Assembly: GCA_016490735.1 (NCBI GenBank)
Contig: JAEMWC010000367.1
Coordinates: forward strand, 351,001-415,000
DNA from: Pachyseris speciosa
Lineage: Eukaryota; Cnidaria; Anthozoa; Scleractinia; Pachyseridae
DNA length: 64,000 bases
Direction: 5' to 3'
The notes beneath the pieces are model-generated. The model ran no database searches, was not told the DNA's origin, and was given only the letters and a program-made list of their open reading frames with translations. Position 1 is the stretch's first letter; each line of letters begins with the position of its first letter. This document shows positions 21,758 to 33,170 of the stretch, one piece after another. Made by a program: the position numbers and the translations under genes.

Positions 21758-22010
21758 AGCGGTTAAAACTGTATGGGTTGCAGTTTATTTTATCTGGTGA
21801 ATACACCATTTTGAGAATGATCAGTTCCTGGTGAATTGGGGTACATCCAGTCGTGGGGGCAAACGGTCAAAATTCCAATTTCAAATTACGTCCTAAAATG
21901 GCCGTTTGCCCCCACAAAGAACTTGATCTACCCACAATCCACCAGGAACTGATCGTTAGCAAAATGGTGTATTGCGATTTATCTACTGGATAAAGTTAAC
22001 CGCTCTTTTT
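21758..22010. mobile_element. Palindromic MITE
   Basis: AATACACCATTTTGAGAATG and GATCAGTTCCTGGTG at about 21800-21834 are mirrored by CACCAGGAACTGATCG and AGCAAAATGGTGTATT at 21942-21975. An inner inverted pair GTGGGGGCAAACGG / CCGTTTGCCCCCAC also exists. Outer AGCGGTTAA / TTAACCGCT may mark the termini. Non-coding. Confidence 0.7.
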
Positions 22011-22189
22011 TTTTTTTTCCACTGGAAAACGATGAGTTAAGTTAGTGAGAGTTTTCCAGTGAATGGTGTTTGTAAGTCTAGCATGTGCACATATTTTCCT
22101 TAGCTTCCTAGTGTAAGTGCTGCTTCATATTTGTCTCGTCAAGTTGCGGTACTCATACTGAATAATGATGTTAAATTGTGTTTTTTTAG

Positions 22190-22318
22190 GTACAGTGTTA
22201 TGACGAGGTGCTAGCATGAAATTCCTGATTCCGTCCCCCTTTTGAAAAACTTCGCCAAAGAATGATCCAGTACATCGAAGAGGAGGTTCGTTCTGAAATT
22301 GCAATTGTATTGAAGTAG
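22190..22318 (+). pseudogene. Last kinase exon with stop at the conserved Trp and a frameshift
   Basis: The acceptor GTGTTTTTTTAG joins in phase 2 to exon 21420 and completes a Leu codon, giving DDTL-YSVMTRC. The next codon should be the invariant Trp of kinase subdomain XI but is TAG (22212-22214). A base is then missing in TCCGTCCC (22230-22237), where the invariant Arg is expected. Beyond it the normal tail resumes, PPFEKLRQRMIQYIEEEV, ending at TAG 22316-22318. Two lesions at the two most conserved positions of this exon make this a pseudogene copy. The tail resembles FGFR-type kinases (inference). Confidence 0.85.
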
Positions 22319-22744
22319 ACATGAATCCCATTTAAATTATCACATTTATTTATTTGTTTGTTTTATTTGCGTATTTATTTGTTGGATTTTCATGTTGATT
22401 TCCATCGCAAACTTTATTTTCTCTGTGTTTTATTGCAAGTAAAGTATATTGTTGTCGACATAACGAAGTCCATAAAGGATGCCGCAAGTAATAGAGGTAG
22501 ACTAAAAATCATGCTCAAATGAGTATGGCTTGAAAGATCTCTTCCCCCCTACACATGCTACATGTAAGAGTTGTCCATGAGCATTAAAACTGATGACGTC
22601 AAAAGCGGTACAAGGGACGTGGTTCTGCGCGGCCGGTTTTTGCCGGCACGGGTGCCAGTGGGTTAAGAATACCCATATTTCGTTTTGTTCGTCTGGCTCC
22701 GGTTTATAACGATGCTTCTTACCAAAGAGTCCCTGGCGTTTTTC

Positions 22745-22745
<1 letters not shown>
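22319..22745. other. 3' flank of the receptor pseudogene
   Basis: Non-coding, T-rich to 22400. No polyadenylation hexamer that I can tie to the gene. Confidence 0.4.
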
Positions 22746-22808
<63 letters not shown>

Positions 22809-22809
22809 G
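22746..22809. repeat. (ATC)n microsatellite
   Basis: About 21 uninterrupted CAT/ATC units. Confidence 0.97.
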
Positions 22810-23029
22810 ACGCTTACGCTCTGGCAGATGTTATGCCGCATTTACACCAAAGAAGCAAGCCATGGCCAAAGGTCCTTTTGTTTCATTCCTTCTTGTTTAA
22901 TTTTCAAGAACCTTTCTCAGAATCCTTGCTGTTCCTAGCAAGGCTGTTTTCTGCAGGAGTCCTGTCTACTCCTAGCTTCGCAAATCCATGCGCTTACTCC
23001 TCAAAATGCGCCAACAACTATCCGTACCA

Positions 23030-23083
<54 letters not shown>
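23030..23083. repeat. (ATT)n microsatellite
   Basis: About 17 uninterrupted ATT units. Confidence 0.97.
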
Positions 23084-26000
23084 AAGTGAAACCGGAAATA
23101 ACAATATATAATTATATATCCCATAAAAAGGTAGATATAAGGCAAAGAAACAAAATGATGGTCGAAAAGGGTAACTTTTAATGCCATATATTACGGCGAG
23201 ACATGACTAACCTTCTTCAGGGGCAACACTGAAGCAAAGTAAAAATGGAGAAAACTGTTACAATACAGAAATAGAAATAATAATAGTGTACTGAGGCGGC
23301 TACCAAAAAAGTGGCATTCCCAAGGTGGTAAGAACAATGGTAAGTTGTGATGAATTTGTAATTTTGTTAGACTCTGCAACAAAGTTAAGACATAAGTAGA
23401 TACTGCTAGTACTTAAGGGGTAGAACCAGAAGAAAAAAGTACAATCAGTTGAAGGTTCAGAACCCTGCCCCACCCATTCATGCACTACTGACTTATTATT
23501 TAGACCTTGTAGACATTGTTTCTCTCACTTAACTTCTCATGGTTTTGAAAGTTATTTGTTGCTGAGCCAGCAAGCCAGAGCTTACTAATAAATGTAAAAA
23601 AAAAATGGTTGTATTGAAATTTGGGGGTTAAATGTTGTACAGACGGAAGATTGTATTCATATTTTTGTGGATATTTATTATGAGTGGGCTTGGATCGAGG
23701 CAAGTGTATTTGTACTTCTTTGGAATCTTTGGGAAAATAGTTGACAATTTTTCTTTATTATTTTTACCTTTTTTTAGTTTTTGCATATTAATTCATTCAT
23801 ACCAGAAATCACAAGTGTTAGTTGAGAGAGAGAGAGAGAGATGCTCTGAAAACACGCCTACCGCTCTTGTTCTGACAGTTTTTTTAGTTCACGATAAACC
23901 AAAAATTAAATGTTTTGCAATTTTTTTCTTTGGTTAAATTACGAAGGAAGACATTGCCCGCTATGTTTGTCTTCGAATCGTAGATTCTCCACACCTCGCG
24001 ATTCACACGTCATTTTGTTTAACCAATCACAGAAAGTGAATCGACCTTCTGAAACGAAGCGACGGTTTGCTTGCGACAGCGCTGTAGCTGTGGTGAAAGT
24101 GGTATTTGCGGTCAAGTTTAACAAGTAATGGGAAATTTTGAAATTTGGTTCATCCTGTCTCATAAAACCTTAGACCAAGTCAGTGGATTAACGAGCACAT
24201 GAACGCTGTGCGATACCTCGTTCGACTCTCTCGTTCCACCACTTCGACTAGGCCACCTGAAGATGTGTTAGACTGTAAAAATATTTTTAACTGGCCACTC
24301 TGGGAAGAATTATATCAAGGCTTTATGGACGGCTTTTTGGATGTGTCTAAAGCGTTGTGAAAGGGATTGTATTCGCGCCGCGACTGCATTAGACAACACA
24401 TAAATTTTCCCGCTGTGCTTTGAACATGACTAAAGACGAAGGATGTGCGATTTACGCAGTGGCCCGATGTAGCCTTTTCGACGATTGGAGAAGGTATTTA
24501 CCGTTGCCCTTTTATTTAGTCGTTTTCTTCAAAAAACCTACGGTCAACCGATAAGCCAGATAAGCGTTGTCTTTGTTTATGTGCCCAACTTTTGTATGAC
24601 TCGGCAAGAAGTTAAGCCTACTCTCAAATTTGGTTTTCAAGTTTATCGTCAGTTTGTTTGTGAAGAAGGTTTTCAGGATTTTTGTGCTGGACCCATTCTT
24701 ATAGCAAATTACATTTTAATTTCCCCTCAATTTAAAAAATAGATTCAAATGCAAATTTACCGTAAGCTTAAGGTTTTAATTTAAACATTGTTGTAAACAG
24801 GTTTTTCCTCAGACTACGATTGTAAATAGGCGCCACAAACCAGAAGGCGTACCACTTTGTAAAACTGCCAAATCTATTAAAACAATTATTTGCTAATCTT
24901 TCTATGTTTTTTTTCGACTGGTTCTTGGTCGGTTTTGACATAAACGTAAGTACTTGACGTCTTCAGAGTTATTAAGCTTAGGTACTTTCCGCGTTAAGCG
25001 CGCACGTACACGAACTCGCACAAACAGCCGTGATTTTAAAACTTTTCTCTGTTTCTGCTGAATCTTTGACATACAATTTTTAGCTTTATAAAATTGAATT
25101 AAATTATGTGAGCCCCCATGCATTACAACCTCTGTGAAAACGTTTTTTGTAGTACAGTAATTTTTCAGATACAACAAAATGTTTCGCCACTCAAATTACA
25201 TCGTGTAATTCATTAGGGTAATCCATTTGAAAGCACGAACTGTTCCAGTATTTGTTTATGCGCAACTCTTTTTCTTAGGCCAATACTTTGAATAATGGCT
25301 TTATTGTACACTTTGTTATAATTGTAATAGGGAATTTAGTTCATGGACAGTATAAAATAAAGTTTTGATGTCTGTGCGAATGAAGGTAACGTTTTAAGTT
25401 CCGGTTGAAAATAAAGTAATCATTTATTCCGTCACTGTTTAAGTTACGTTTTTAACCTTCAAATATCGTATTTAGTAAAATTACTGAGCTTGCATCAGTT
25501 GCCTTAAGCAACTGAAATTGTTTCATTTAATGTTAGCATTAATTTGATTTCATTCGCATTGCTGCAACTTCTAGTTTAAGTTTTATAATTTCAAGAATTA
25601 AACAGCACTTTTTAGGTGAGAAGTGCATTTAAGTGTACCACAAACGCGTTTTTTTTTTGTTTTGTTTTTTAACAAACAGCAACAACTATCTGTATCAACT
25701 TACCTTATCAAGTATACATTGTCCCTGAGCAGACAGCAGCCATAAAAAAAATAATTAAAAAAGTCGTCAAAAGTTCCAGTACGTTGTACCTCCAGTCCTT
25801 GGATTTTTTTTTTCTAGCTAACCTTTTGTGGCGCGGCGTCGCAGTGAACAAAAAGCGCGCGAAAGTATAGCCTCGTTCTCGTTCTTTCCTCCAGGCCCTC
25901 TCCTCTGAAAAAATCTTAAACATCGATCCTCGCCAAAACCAATTAAATTAGAAGAAACTGACAACGCCATCATAAAGAGCATACTCTCAAGCCTTAGGCA

Positions 26001-26213
26001 AAATTTTCTTTTATTCCTACCTCAAATGGTCGTTGAGCAGGAAGCTGACAAACTTTTCAGTTAGATTTTCTACTGCCGCAATTTTTTAGGAAAAAGTAAT
26101 CATGGCCATTTTTTAAAATACTATTTATTAAACTACAACTTCGCTTAAAAATATTCTTGGAGAAAGGTTCTAGTAAACTTTTAGAGCGAATATTAAACTT
26201 CGGTCCGTTCTGG
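23084..26213. other. Repeat-rich non-coding DNA
   Basis: No supported exon. At 23190-23232 the minus strand has CTGAAGAAGG...TCTCGCCGTAAT, like a degraded Penelope terminus. A (GA)n tract lies at 23825-23842. Chance frames of 60-100 codons at 23632, 24485 and 24902 show no domain. Confidence 0.45.
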
Positions 26214-26524
26214 TCACGTGACCGATGACGTCACAGAATTAAAAATGACAAAAATGTATATTTCATAAAAATATCTACCAATATCCAAATTTTTGTTTCC
26301 TCGCGTTTAATGCAACGCGAGATAGCACTTGTACCCAGACTCCCACTTTTTGAAAATTGTATATACCTCCCTTAATATTTATATTTTGTTCGGTACCTGG
26401 GCAGTCCGAAATGGTTCACACCTTTGTGCTTCAAACCACGTTGACTGCTTTTTCAATAACAAAATAACTTCGTCACAGTGAGCAAAAACGCACTTGTGAG
26501 CAAAGTCACGTGACCAATGACGTC
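26214..26524 (+). repeat. Paired GTCACGTGACC..ATGACGTCA motifs
   Basis: GGTCACGTGACCGATGACGT (26213 on) and AGTCACGTGACCAATGACGT (26503 on) are near-identical 20-mers 290 bp apart. Each joins a CACGTG E-box palindrome to a TGACGTCA CRE palindrome. They could be repeat-borne rather than regulatory. Confidence 0.5.
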
Positions 26525-26741
26525 ATCGCCCTTAATCTTGTACAATAATTAGTTTATGGTAAGACTTATTTCTAGACAACGTGGGGGTCTTGCTGCCCTC
26601 AAACTGACCAAGTTATTTGGGATTGACGATTTTCCAGCTGCAAAGGATTCTGGGAAGGTTCTTATTATAATTATATATTGTTATTTAATTATTATTGCTT
26701 TGATAAACCACACGATGTTTTTAAAGTTCATTTTTAATGAA

Positions 26742-26775
26742 GACATGTTTCGGATGAGACATCATCCATCGTCAG
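26742..26775 (-). ncRNA. Hammerhead-like ribozyme motif, Penelope type
   Basis: The minus strand reads CTGACGA (the CUGANGA box), then a perfect 6-bp stem II GGATGA/TCATCC with loop TGTC, then GAAA, a palindromic short stem III ACATGT, and C as cleavage base. Only 2 bp of contiguous stem I form next to the core, so activity is doubtful. Short palindromic stem III motifs are known from Penelope-like elements, where they cleave as dimers. Confidence 0.5.
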
Positions 26776-27209
26776 TTGTACAGTGCGGAATAAAATTAAA
26801 ATGAGCAATAAATAGTTAACAAGGTGAGATATTAACAAGAGTAATTAAGGGTAACGAAACTATTTATACCAAGAAAGGAGACCAATTAATAGGAAAGGGA
26901 TGAATTAAGGTTTTTGACCTGAGAATTTAAAGACGGCTGCTCCCAGAGGATGTGCATGGCATCTTTGATTTTCAATTGAAAGCTACTGGAAGCAGAGTCG
27001 AGGATTTTAATATCTTATCTTACTTCGTGCTGCTACGAAGCCTTGGTATTTTTTATTATTGTTATTTTTTTTTCTTTATTGACTAGCTGGTCAGGGAATG
27101 AAATATATCGTTTGCATTGGATGAAAATACTACTTTTTTCAATTACTTCACTGATTTAATTAATTCGTAGGTTTTGATTTAATTTTAGTTTTACCTTGGC
27201 TTGGTGGAG

Positions 27210-27347
27210 ATGTCAAAGTACAACGGGGCCAGATATTCCAAAGTTGAAGACGAAGGAGCACAGGCTGGTGCAAAAGACGAACCAGTCGAGAATGAACCAA
27301 AGACGGAAGTGTCAACTAAAAGGAAGTGGCATAGTGTTCGCAATTAA
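27210..27347 (+). CDS. Possible small coding exon, 45 codons, unknown
   Basis: ATG at 27210 follows an acceptor-like TTTAATTTTAG by 21 bases. The frame (MSKYNGARYSKVEDEGAQ..., rich in Glu, Lys, Asp) is open to TAA at 27345. Its charged composition and codon choice look more coding than the surroundings, and the start resembles cytosolic N-termini of membrane proteins. I recognise no family and no partner exon. It could equally be a chance frame. Confidence 0.3.
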   Translation: MSKYNGARYSKVEDEGAQAGAKDEPVENEPKTEVSTKRKWHSVRN

Positions 27348-27454
27348 AGCGTTTAAATCACTTTCAGGGGCCAAAAGAATAGTTCATAAATGTGGAGGAG
27401 GTCGAAAACTAAATAAATGAGGTTGATTTAAGGTACTAAGTCAGGCAAGACTTC

Positions 27455-28030
27455 CTGTAGCTGCTAGCAGTTGAAAATGTACGAGTATTCCAAACCTAAA
27501 ACTAGTTTATAAACTAACAAGGCCCAAAGTGTTGCTTGCAATTGGTTTTCCGAGAAATCAATAGATTGTGCTTAAAGACTTTGAAGCTTATAGATAAACG
27601 AGGCAAAGCCGCCAACCTCTGTTCGCAGTAGAACATTTGCAAACTTTCGAAAGTAGAGTAGTTGTATAACGGACAAAAGAGTTGTTTGTAAGTCGTTCGG
27701 AGATAGATCTTTGGATTTTACATATGCAGTTTTATTTGTCTTTGTATTCATTTACTTACTTAATTACTCGGATCATTAGCAATTCATGCTAGGGGCGTAA
27801 CAAGCCTCATGTAAAACCGAGGGTAAATAAAGTTCATTCTAAATTCATTCAGCAATAGATCTAGACTACAGTTAAGTGTATTGGAACTTATAGCGAAACG
27901 AGGCAATGGCGCGTTCAGCTGTTAGCAATAGAAAATGGCTAATCGTTCGAAAGTAAAGCAATTGCATAACTCACAAGGTCCAAAAGAGTCGTTCCTAATT
28001 CGTTCGGACGTAGATCAATAGATTAAGGTT
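27455..28030 (+). repeat. Three diverged direct repeats
   Basis: Blocks at about 27455-27580, 27590-27720 and 27890-28030 share CTTATAG.(T/G)AAACGAGGCAA, TTCGAAAGTA.AG.A.TTG.ATAAC and TCGTTCGGA.(G/A)TAGATC phrases. Non-coding. Confidence 0.5.
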
Positions 28031-28837
28031 AAATGCATTGGAGCTTATGGATATGTTTAGTGTTCTTTCGAGAGTTCATAGTGAACGTCATTGTACAATC
28101 TTACGGCCCCAACAACAAGAGGTGTTGATAACTAAAATTTATTTCGCATTCGCAATAAAAAAAGGTTTGATAGATGAAATAAAACCAAGGCTGTGATTGC
28201 AAAAAACAAATAAAACATTTTAAGGTGTGTTGAGATAGTTACACTCTTAAGGAAACGTTGTTATTGTTGTTGTTTTGTTGTTTTGTTTTTTTTTCGAACT
28301 CTTTTAAATCTGTCCGTAGTGCCCTTGTCATTTTGTTGGTTTTTCCTAGCAAATGAATCGTTGTCTTATAAATCCATTTATTTTTCTTATGTTTTTTTTT
28401 TCTGCAATTACTAGTTTTAGCGGCGAGCCCACTAAAATCAGTCCGATATACAAGTTCAAGGGAATTATTACCTACTATATTCTTTACTATTTCTTGTTTA
28501 TAAACGTTAAAATTAGATCCATAAATGAGAGCCATATAGATTAAGTTTCAAGTATTGTGTTTCAATCCATTCTTTAACTTTTAGCAACGTTATAGGAACT
28601 CTTCTTCCAGTCTATATGTCGATCATTTCTGTACCCACAAGTGTGCAGGATATATTTAGGATCCCATTCGCTGTTTTTTCAAGTCGTTAATTCAGTCAGT
28701 TCTTGAGTAATTGTTTTATTACTATAGCTACTCTAACGTTTGATCGAAACTGAGCATTTTTTCGAGAAAAAACGATATTATGTTGGTTACATGACAACCA
28801 GGAACGTTTGCGAAATTTTCAACAAGCCAACTGGGTT
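28031..28837. other. Non-coding, nothing recognised
   Basis: Contains GTT-rich simple sequence near 28258-28292; otherwise no feature. Confidence 0.4.
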
Positions 28838-28945
28838 CTGGACGCAGTTTGTTGGTTCGTAATATACCCATGAGTGATGAATATGTGACAATGAATATAT
28901 AAAAATCATGTCACTAGTGTTGAGTATTGTTTGAGGCCAAGCCGC
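28838..28945 (-). mobile_element. 5' flank of the SINE unit, head missing
   Basis: The reverse complement gives the same constant segment found before the SINE heads at 7.2, 12.6 and 12.9 kb (CATGGGTATATTACGAACCA, then GCCAACTGGG-like text in inverted sense). The tRNA head is not present. Confidence 0.5.
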
Positions 28946-31213
28946 AAATTTTGCAGAAAAAAAAAAAAACCTGCAAGGGGCAATGTGACGCTATTTGGCA
29001 ACTTTATGAAAAGCTAGAAGGTGTCTTCGCATGGATTGAATTCCAAAAGTAATGGTCTAGTTTTGTTATAAAACCGGCTGTTGCCTTTCGCCTGTTGCTA
29101 CGGATGGCAAGGATGCAAATGGATTGAAACTTGAAAAAAATTGGCCAATATTTTCAAGTTTTGATGCTGGGTCTTCAAAAATCATCAGGAAGTTTATTAT
29201 GGTTAGCTCTCCCTGATAAAATTCATTTGATACCTTCGTCGTAGTTTTACAGAAGCATTTTGTTTATGAGTAAAGGCTCAAAATAACAATTTTAGCACAG
29301 AATTGACCTAAAACAGCAAAATACTCACGACGTAGCCCCCTTAACGTAAATCCAACTACTAATCTCTCATACCGTGTGACGGGTTTAAAGAAGACAGCAC
29401 ACAGACGGAAAGAAAAAAACAAACCAAAGCAGGAGAATTTTCCCCATGCGAACAAGACAACCTTTGGCCCAAAGGTCTTTTCGGAAGAGAACGAAAATGG
29501 ATTTCCCGCGTGGTTCTTCGTGGTATCGTCAATCCCTGCTAGATAGAGAGCGCACACTACTGAACTTACAAGAACTTAAAAGAAAAGTTACCGATAGAAT
29601 ATTTTATCAAACCCGTTTCTACTGAAGAAATAAAAAACGCGTCGAGTGCATTGTTGAGTAATATAAGCACTTGGGAGTTTTGCGAACACAAGAGAAATGT
29701 CTTTTTTGCATTATCGTGCATGTAAACGTCATTTCCGCCCATCCCATGTATTGCGACATCCTCCATAATATAATGTTGTAATTTCGTTTTTATAATTTGG
29801 TAACATCTCTACCTAAAGAAGGCTGGTTTGGCCAGTCGAAATATTGTTATCAAATATATTACGTTGTATCAACCTTGCAGTAGTCTTTCGATTTCTAATC
29901 GTTCATTATTCACGTTTAGTTGATTAGATCTCCTGTGAGATCCAACTTACAAGAAAGCAGGATCTTCGTTCACGGCCACGGCGGTTAGAAAGCTTTTTAA
30001 TTACCCAAAATGAAGTTTTTAAATATGTTGCAGCGGAAGAACAGAGTCTTATTCAAGCATAACTGTTTTGGTGTAAACTTTGATGCGGCAGGACGCGATT
30101 TTTGCGTTTTCACATTTAGGAAACTTTGAGCTTTTAAAAGTCAACGTGTAAATAGTTATCTTCCAGGAATCTTTTCACAGCAATGTGTTCATTAAGGTTA
30201 CAGTGTACCTTCAGGGGTGTCTCTAATCGAAGGGTTGTAGCGGCTCCTTATTACAGCCCAGATACCATAAACCCTATACCAAATTAAAGCCAATTGAACT
30301 AGCTATTCGAATATTTCATTAATTTTGTGAGAAAGTGAATTACTGAACGCTCCGTCGAGTCTAAAATCGAAGGTGTAAATCAACTTTTGAAAGCTACAAC
30401 TAAACGTGATTTTTGTATTAGAGAAATTGATATTTTTCTCAAAGTCTGGAACTCAGAAGCTAAAAAAACGTGTTGGGGTTTTTTTATTCGACTACGTTCC
30501 AAAGTTGCAAAGCATTTTGAAATTCGTTAGAAAAAAGACGGAGCGACCGCATGCAAATGGCTCTCAGGGAAAAACAGTTTTGAATTATCTAATTCCCAAC
30601 ACGTTTTTCTTGAAGATAAGTTAACCTAGCAACTGTCCAAATTTGATCGAAATGGAACAAATTGCCCTTGAGTTGTAACTCTTGAAAGTATCCTCTTCAA
30701 GACAAAAATAAACTTTGCGAAAACAGCGTTTGCAAAAAATCTTCTCTACACAAACAAACACCGCCCGAAACACCTCTATCGACGATCGGCCAATCAATTT
30801 ACGCTAACTTTTCTTCCGGTCAACTACTGTGGAAATTTTCCGCGTAATTTTATATGCACGCAAACTCTAATGCTACAAACAGTTCACTGGTTTATCATTT
30901 TGTCACATTCTCCATCTTTGACTAAGTTTACCTGACCCATTGTCATAGCCGAAAAACTAAAAGCGCACAACCTTCATGAAGCAAAACACTTTTTCGCGTG
31001 CAATATATCCCGCGGAAATCGCTCCGGTTGGCAGCATTCGCATTAACATATTGTCCATGTTTACATCCGGTGCAAAAAGGTTTTTCCCAGTTTCTCGGCG
31101 ACTATTCACTCGTTTTAATTTTTTTGGTTTTTTGTTGTTGTTTTGTTGTTGTTGTTGTTGTTGTTTCGTTGTTTTTTGTTTTGGCTTGAAAGATCACAGC
31201 AAAAAGTTCACGA
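28946..31213. other. Non-coding, nothing certain
   Basis: A Penelope-like terminal phrase AAGAAGGCTGG...GCCAGTCGAAAT lies at 29815-29848, without a valid hammerhead core (CTAAAGA). (GTT)n occupies 31135-31176. No exon supported. Confidence 0.4.
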
Positions 31214-31312
31214 GAAAGTAATGGTAATAGGACTGAGTGGAGTCCAATTTCGTCTGTAATCATACTCTTGATAACAAGTATGATTACAGACCGAATTGGA
31301 CGACACAAAGTC
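31214..31312. repeat. Near-perfect palindrome of about 100 bp
   Basis: AGTGGAGTCCAATTTCG and CTGTAATCATACT are mirrored across an 11-base centre by AGTATGATTACAG and CGAATTGGAC. The flanks AATGGTAATAGGACT / AGTCTTATTACCAATT extend the pairing. Likely a small foldback element. Confidence 0.75.
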
Positions 31313-31324
31313 TTATTACCAATT

Positions 31325-31680
31325 AATCATAAAAATTACAATTTCGGAGAAAAGAAGAAGAGCCAGGTTATAAAAGGAAGGGGAATTTAGCATTAAATGA
31401 CTGACAAAGGAAGCGTAAATTGCTTAAATGTCGCTCTGAAATAGAATACAATCAAAATGTATGGTGAATGAAACCAAGGTTGTGATTGGTTGATTTAAAC
31501 TACAACTTTGAACGTGGTTGGTTGATTTAAAATAATACTTTGAACGTCATTGGCTTATTGAGCTGTCCGACAACAAACTGTCCAATAACAAACTGTCCGA
31601 TAACAACTTGGCAAGTGAATTAGTGGAAAATAGGAGTTTTTTAAACCAATCACAATCGAGGAAATTGTAATTTTATCATT
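31325..31680. mobile_element. Candidate MITE with TAATCATAAAAATTACAATTTC termini
   Basis: The left end TAATCATAAAAATTACAATT (31324 on) is mirrored by GAAATTGTAATTTTATCATT (31661-31680). The inside has short direct repeats (TTGGTTGATTTAAA; AACAAACTGTCC). Non-coding. Confidence 0.6.
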
Positions 31681-32689
31681 AAAGAGATTAATAGTTTAAG
31701 CCTGTTCAAAGCGCTCACCAGTTAAGAGACAGTGCTCGATAAACATGACTCAGTAGTTTAAATTTGTTGACAGCTTGCAAAAGAGTTAAACAAATTCTTG
31801 CAAATAACACGAGTAAGTTGATTTCTGATTTAAACGTATTAATACTGTAGAGGAGAGTTAATCGAAAGGGCTTGAGAATAATGCAAGGGACGATATTGGT
31901 TGTTTAAACTTCTTTACTGCGCACAGGATATCAGAAGAGTCCTTGAAAATGATAAGAGATGAGATAACGCTTCGTTAAGCTTGTTCACCTCGCACATTAA
32001 TGAAGAGACGAGAAATAAGAAAAGAAAGAAGATTGACAAACTTATAGACAGTGCAAAAGAACGGGAACAAATTGATAGAGTATTGGACAAGAAAAGAGAA
32101 TGAAAGACTAACCTTGCTGATGACGCACAAGAGTTACGAAGACTTTTATAGAGGAGAAAAGACGGGAGACTGGTAATGTAAAACGTTTTAGAAGTGCATA
32201 AGATCTATACGAAAGAATGCTGAAGGTTCAAACTCAAAAGAGTTTGGAATACTGCTTGAGTATTCGACGAGAATAGAGATTAAGAGTTTGATATGGTGCT
32301 GCAAACTTAAAGTGGTTTTTTGAAAGGGCATAAAGTTGCTTGAAAATAAGGTAAGAAAATTGAAGAGTTTGATAATTGGATGTTGATGTTAGCGCACAAG
32401 CGTAAGGAATAATCCTTGATAACTGGAACGGAGTAGAGAATGGAGTTTAAAGATGGTAACAGCGCACAAAGGGTCAAAAGCAGTGCCTGTCAAAATTAAG
32501 AGAAGAACTGAATGAGTCTTAATTAATCTTGGAAATTACACAAGAGATGAGAACATCGCACGAGAGACAGGCATTAAAACTAATCGAGTTTAAACTCGTT
32601 CGAGTCACTCAGGAAATTCAACAAGAACGAATCGAAGGTAGGCAGCAGACAAGACGAAGAGGTCGACCCCATTGACAACATAATAAATG
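31681..32689. other. Non-coding, nothing recognised
   Basis: A purine-rich stretch of about 1 kb (GAGAA/AAGAG-rich) with irregular direct repeats of AAGAGTTTGATA-like words. No exon seen. Confidence 0.4.
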
Positions 32690-32892
32690 AATGAATGAAA
32701 TAACTTTATTTACTGAGGGTGACACATTACAGTTGAGAACTGGTAAACTTGTGGCCCTCACCTAAAATATATAAACTAATTTACAGTAAATATATTAATA
32801 ATTAATTAATAATTAATTAATATAAAAATAATTTAACAGTAATATATTGTAAAATACGATTTAAAATTAAAAAATATAAATGGGAAAGCTAT

Positions 32893-33170
32893 CTAAACCA
32901 GCATAACCTGCTTTATAAAATTAAAAAAGGTTCTGTTTGAATGCGTTGATACTGGTGCTGGATCTATATAATATAGAGAATTCCAAAGCTTTGCAGCTGT
33001 AATAAGAAAAGTTTTTCCACCTTCTGTGTCACGATTATACCTAGGACAGCGTATAGTTATAGCACCATAGCGTGAGGTTCTGGTCGACAGGTCGCTGACA
33101 CGCACTAAACGACTACCTAAATATTCTGGGCATTGTCCATTTAAGCATTTATAGAGTAAGCATAATTTAT
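32893..33170 (-). pseudogene. LINE C-terminal segment
   Basis: RVSDLSTRTSRYGAITIRCP then GGKTFLITAAKLWNSL is the usual last conserved block of CR1/L2/RTE-like LINE proteins (VPR.RT..G..SF...GP.LWN type). It is about 70 codons, ending before the 3' UTR. Confidence 0.75.

Larger units (their letters stand above)
1696..22318 (+). pseudogene. Decayed Ig-domain receptor tyrosine kinase gene (whole locus)
   Basis: The parts, all on the + strand and in receptor order, are Ig exons at 1696, 3440, 16923, 18144, 18566 and its duplicate 19134, a transmembrane exon at 20479, and kinase exons at 21420 and 22190. Intact relatives would be cell-surface tyrosine kinases that bind ligands through Ig domains. 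Lesions: Cys to Tyr in Ig3, +1 in Ig5a, -1 in Ig5b, TAA before the helix, absent kinase core, TAG and -1 in the last exon, and inconsistent exon phases at Ig2 and Ig4. The introns are loaded with transposons. The architecture is FGFR-like, but orthology cannot be established without a search. Some single-base lesions could be assembly errors; the missing core and two distinct stops could not all be. Confidence 0.7.

Noticed and set aside
23190..23232. Minus-strand CTGAAGAAGG...CGCCGTAAT as a hammerhead ribozyme
   Set aside because: The GAAA box is GTAA and stem II does not form.
29815..29848. AAGAAGGCTGG...CCAGTCGAAAT as a hammerhead ribozyme
   Set aside because: The first core box is CTAAAGA, breaking an invariant position.
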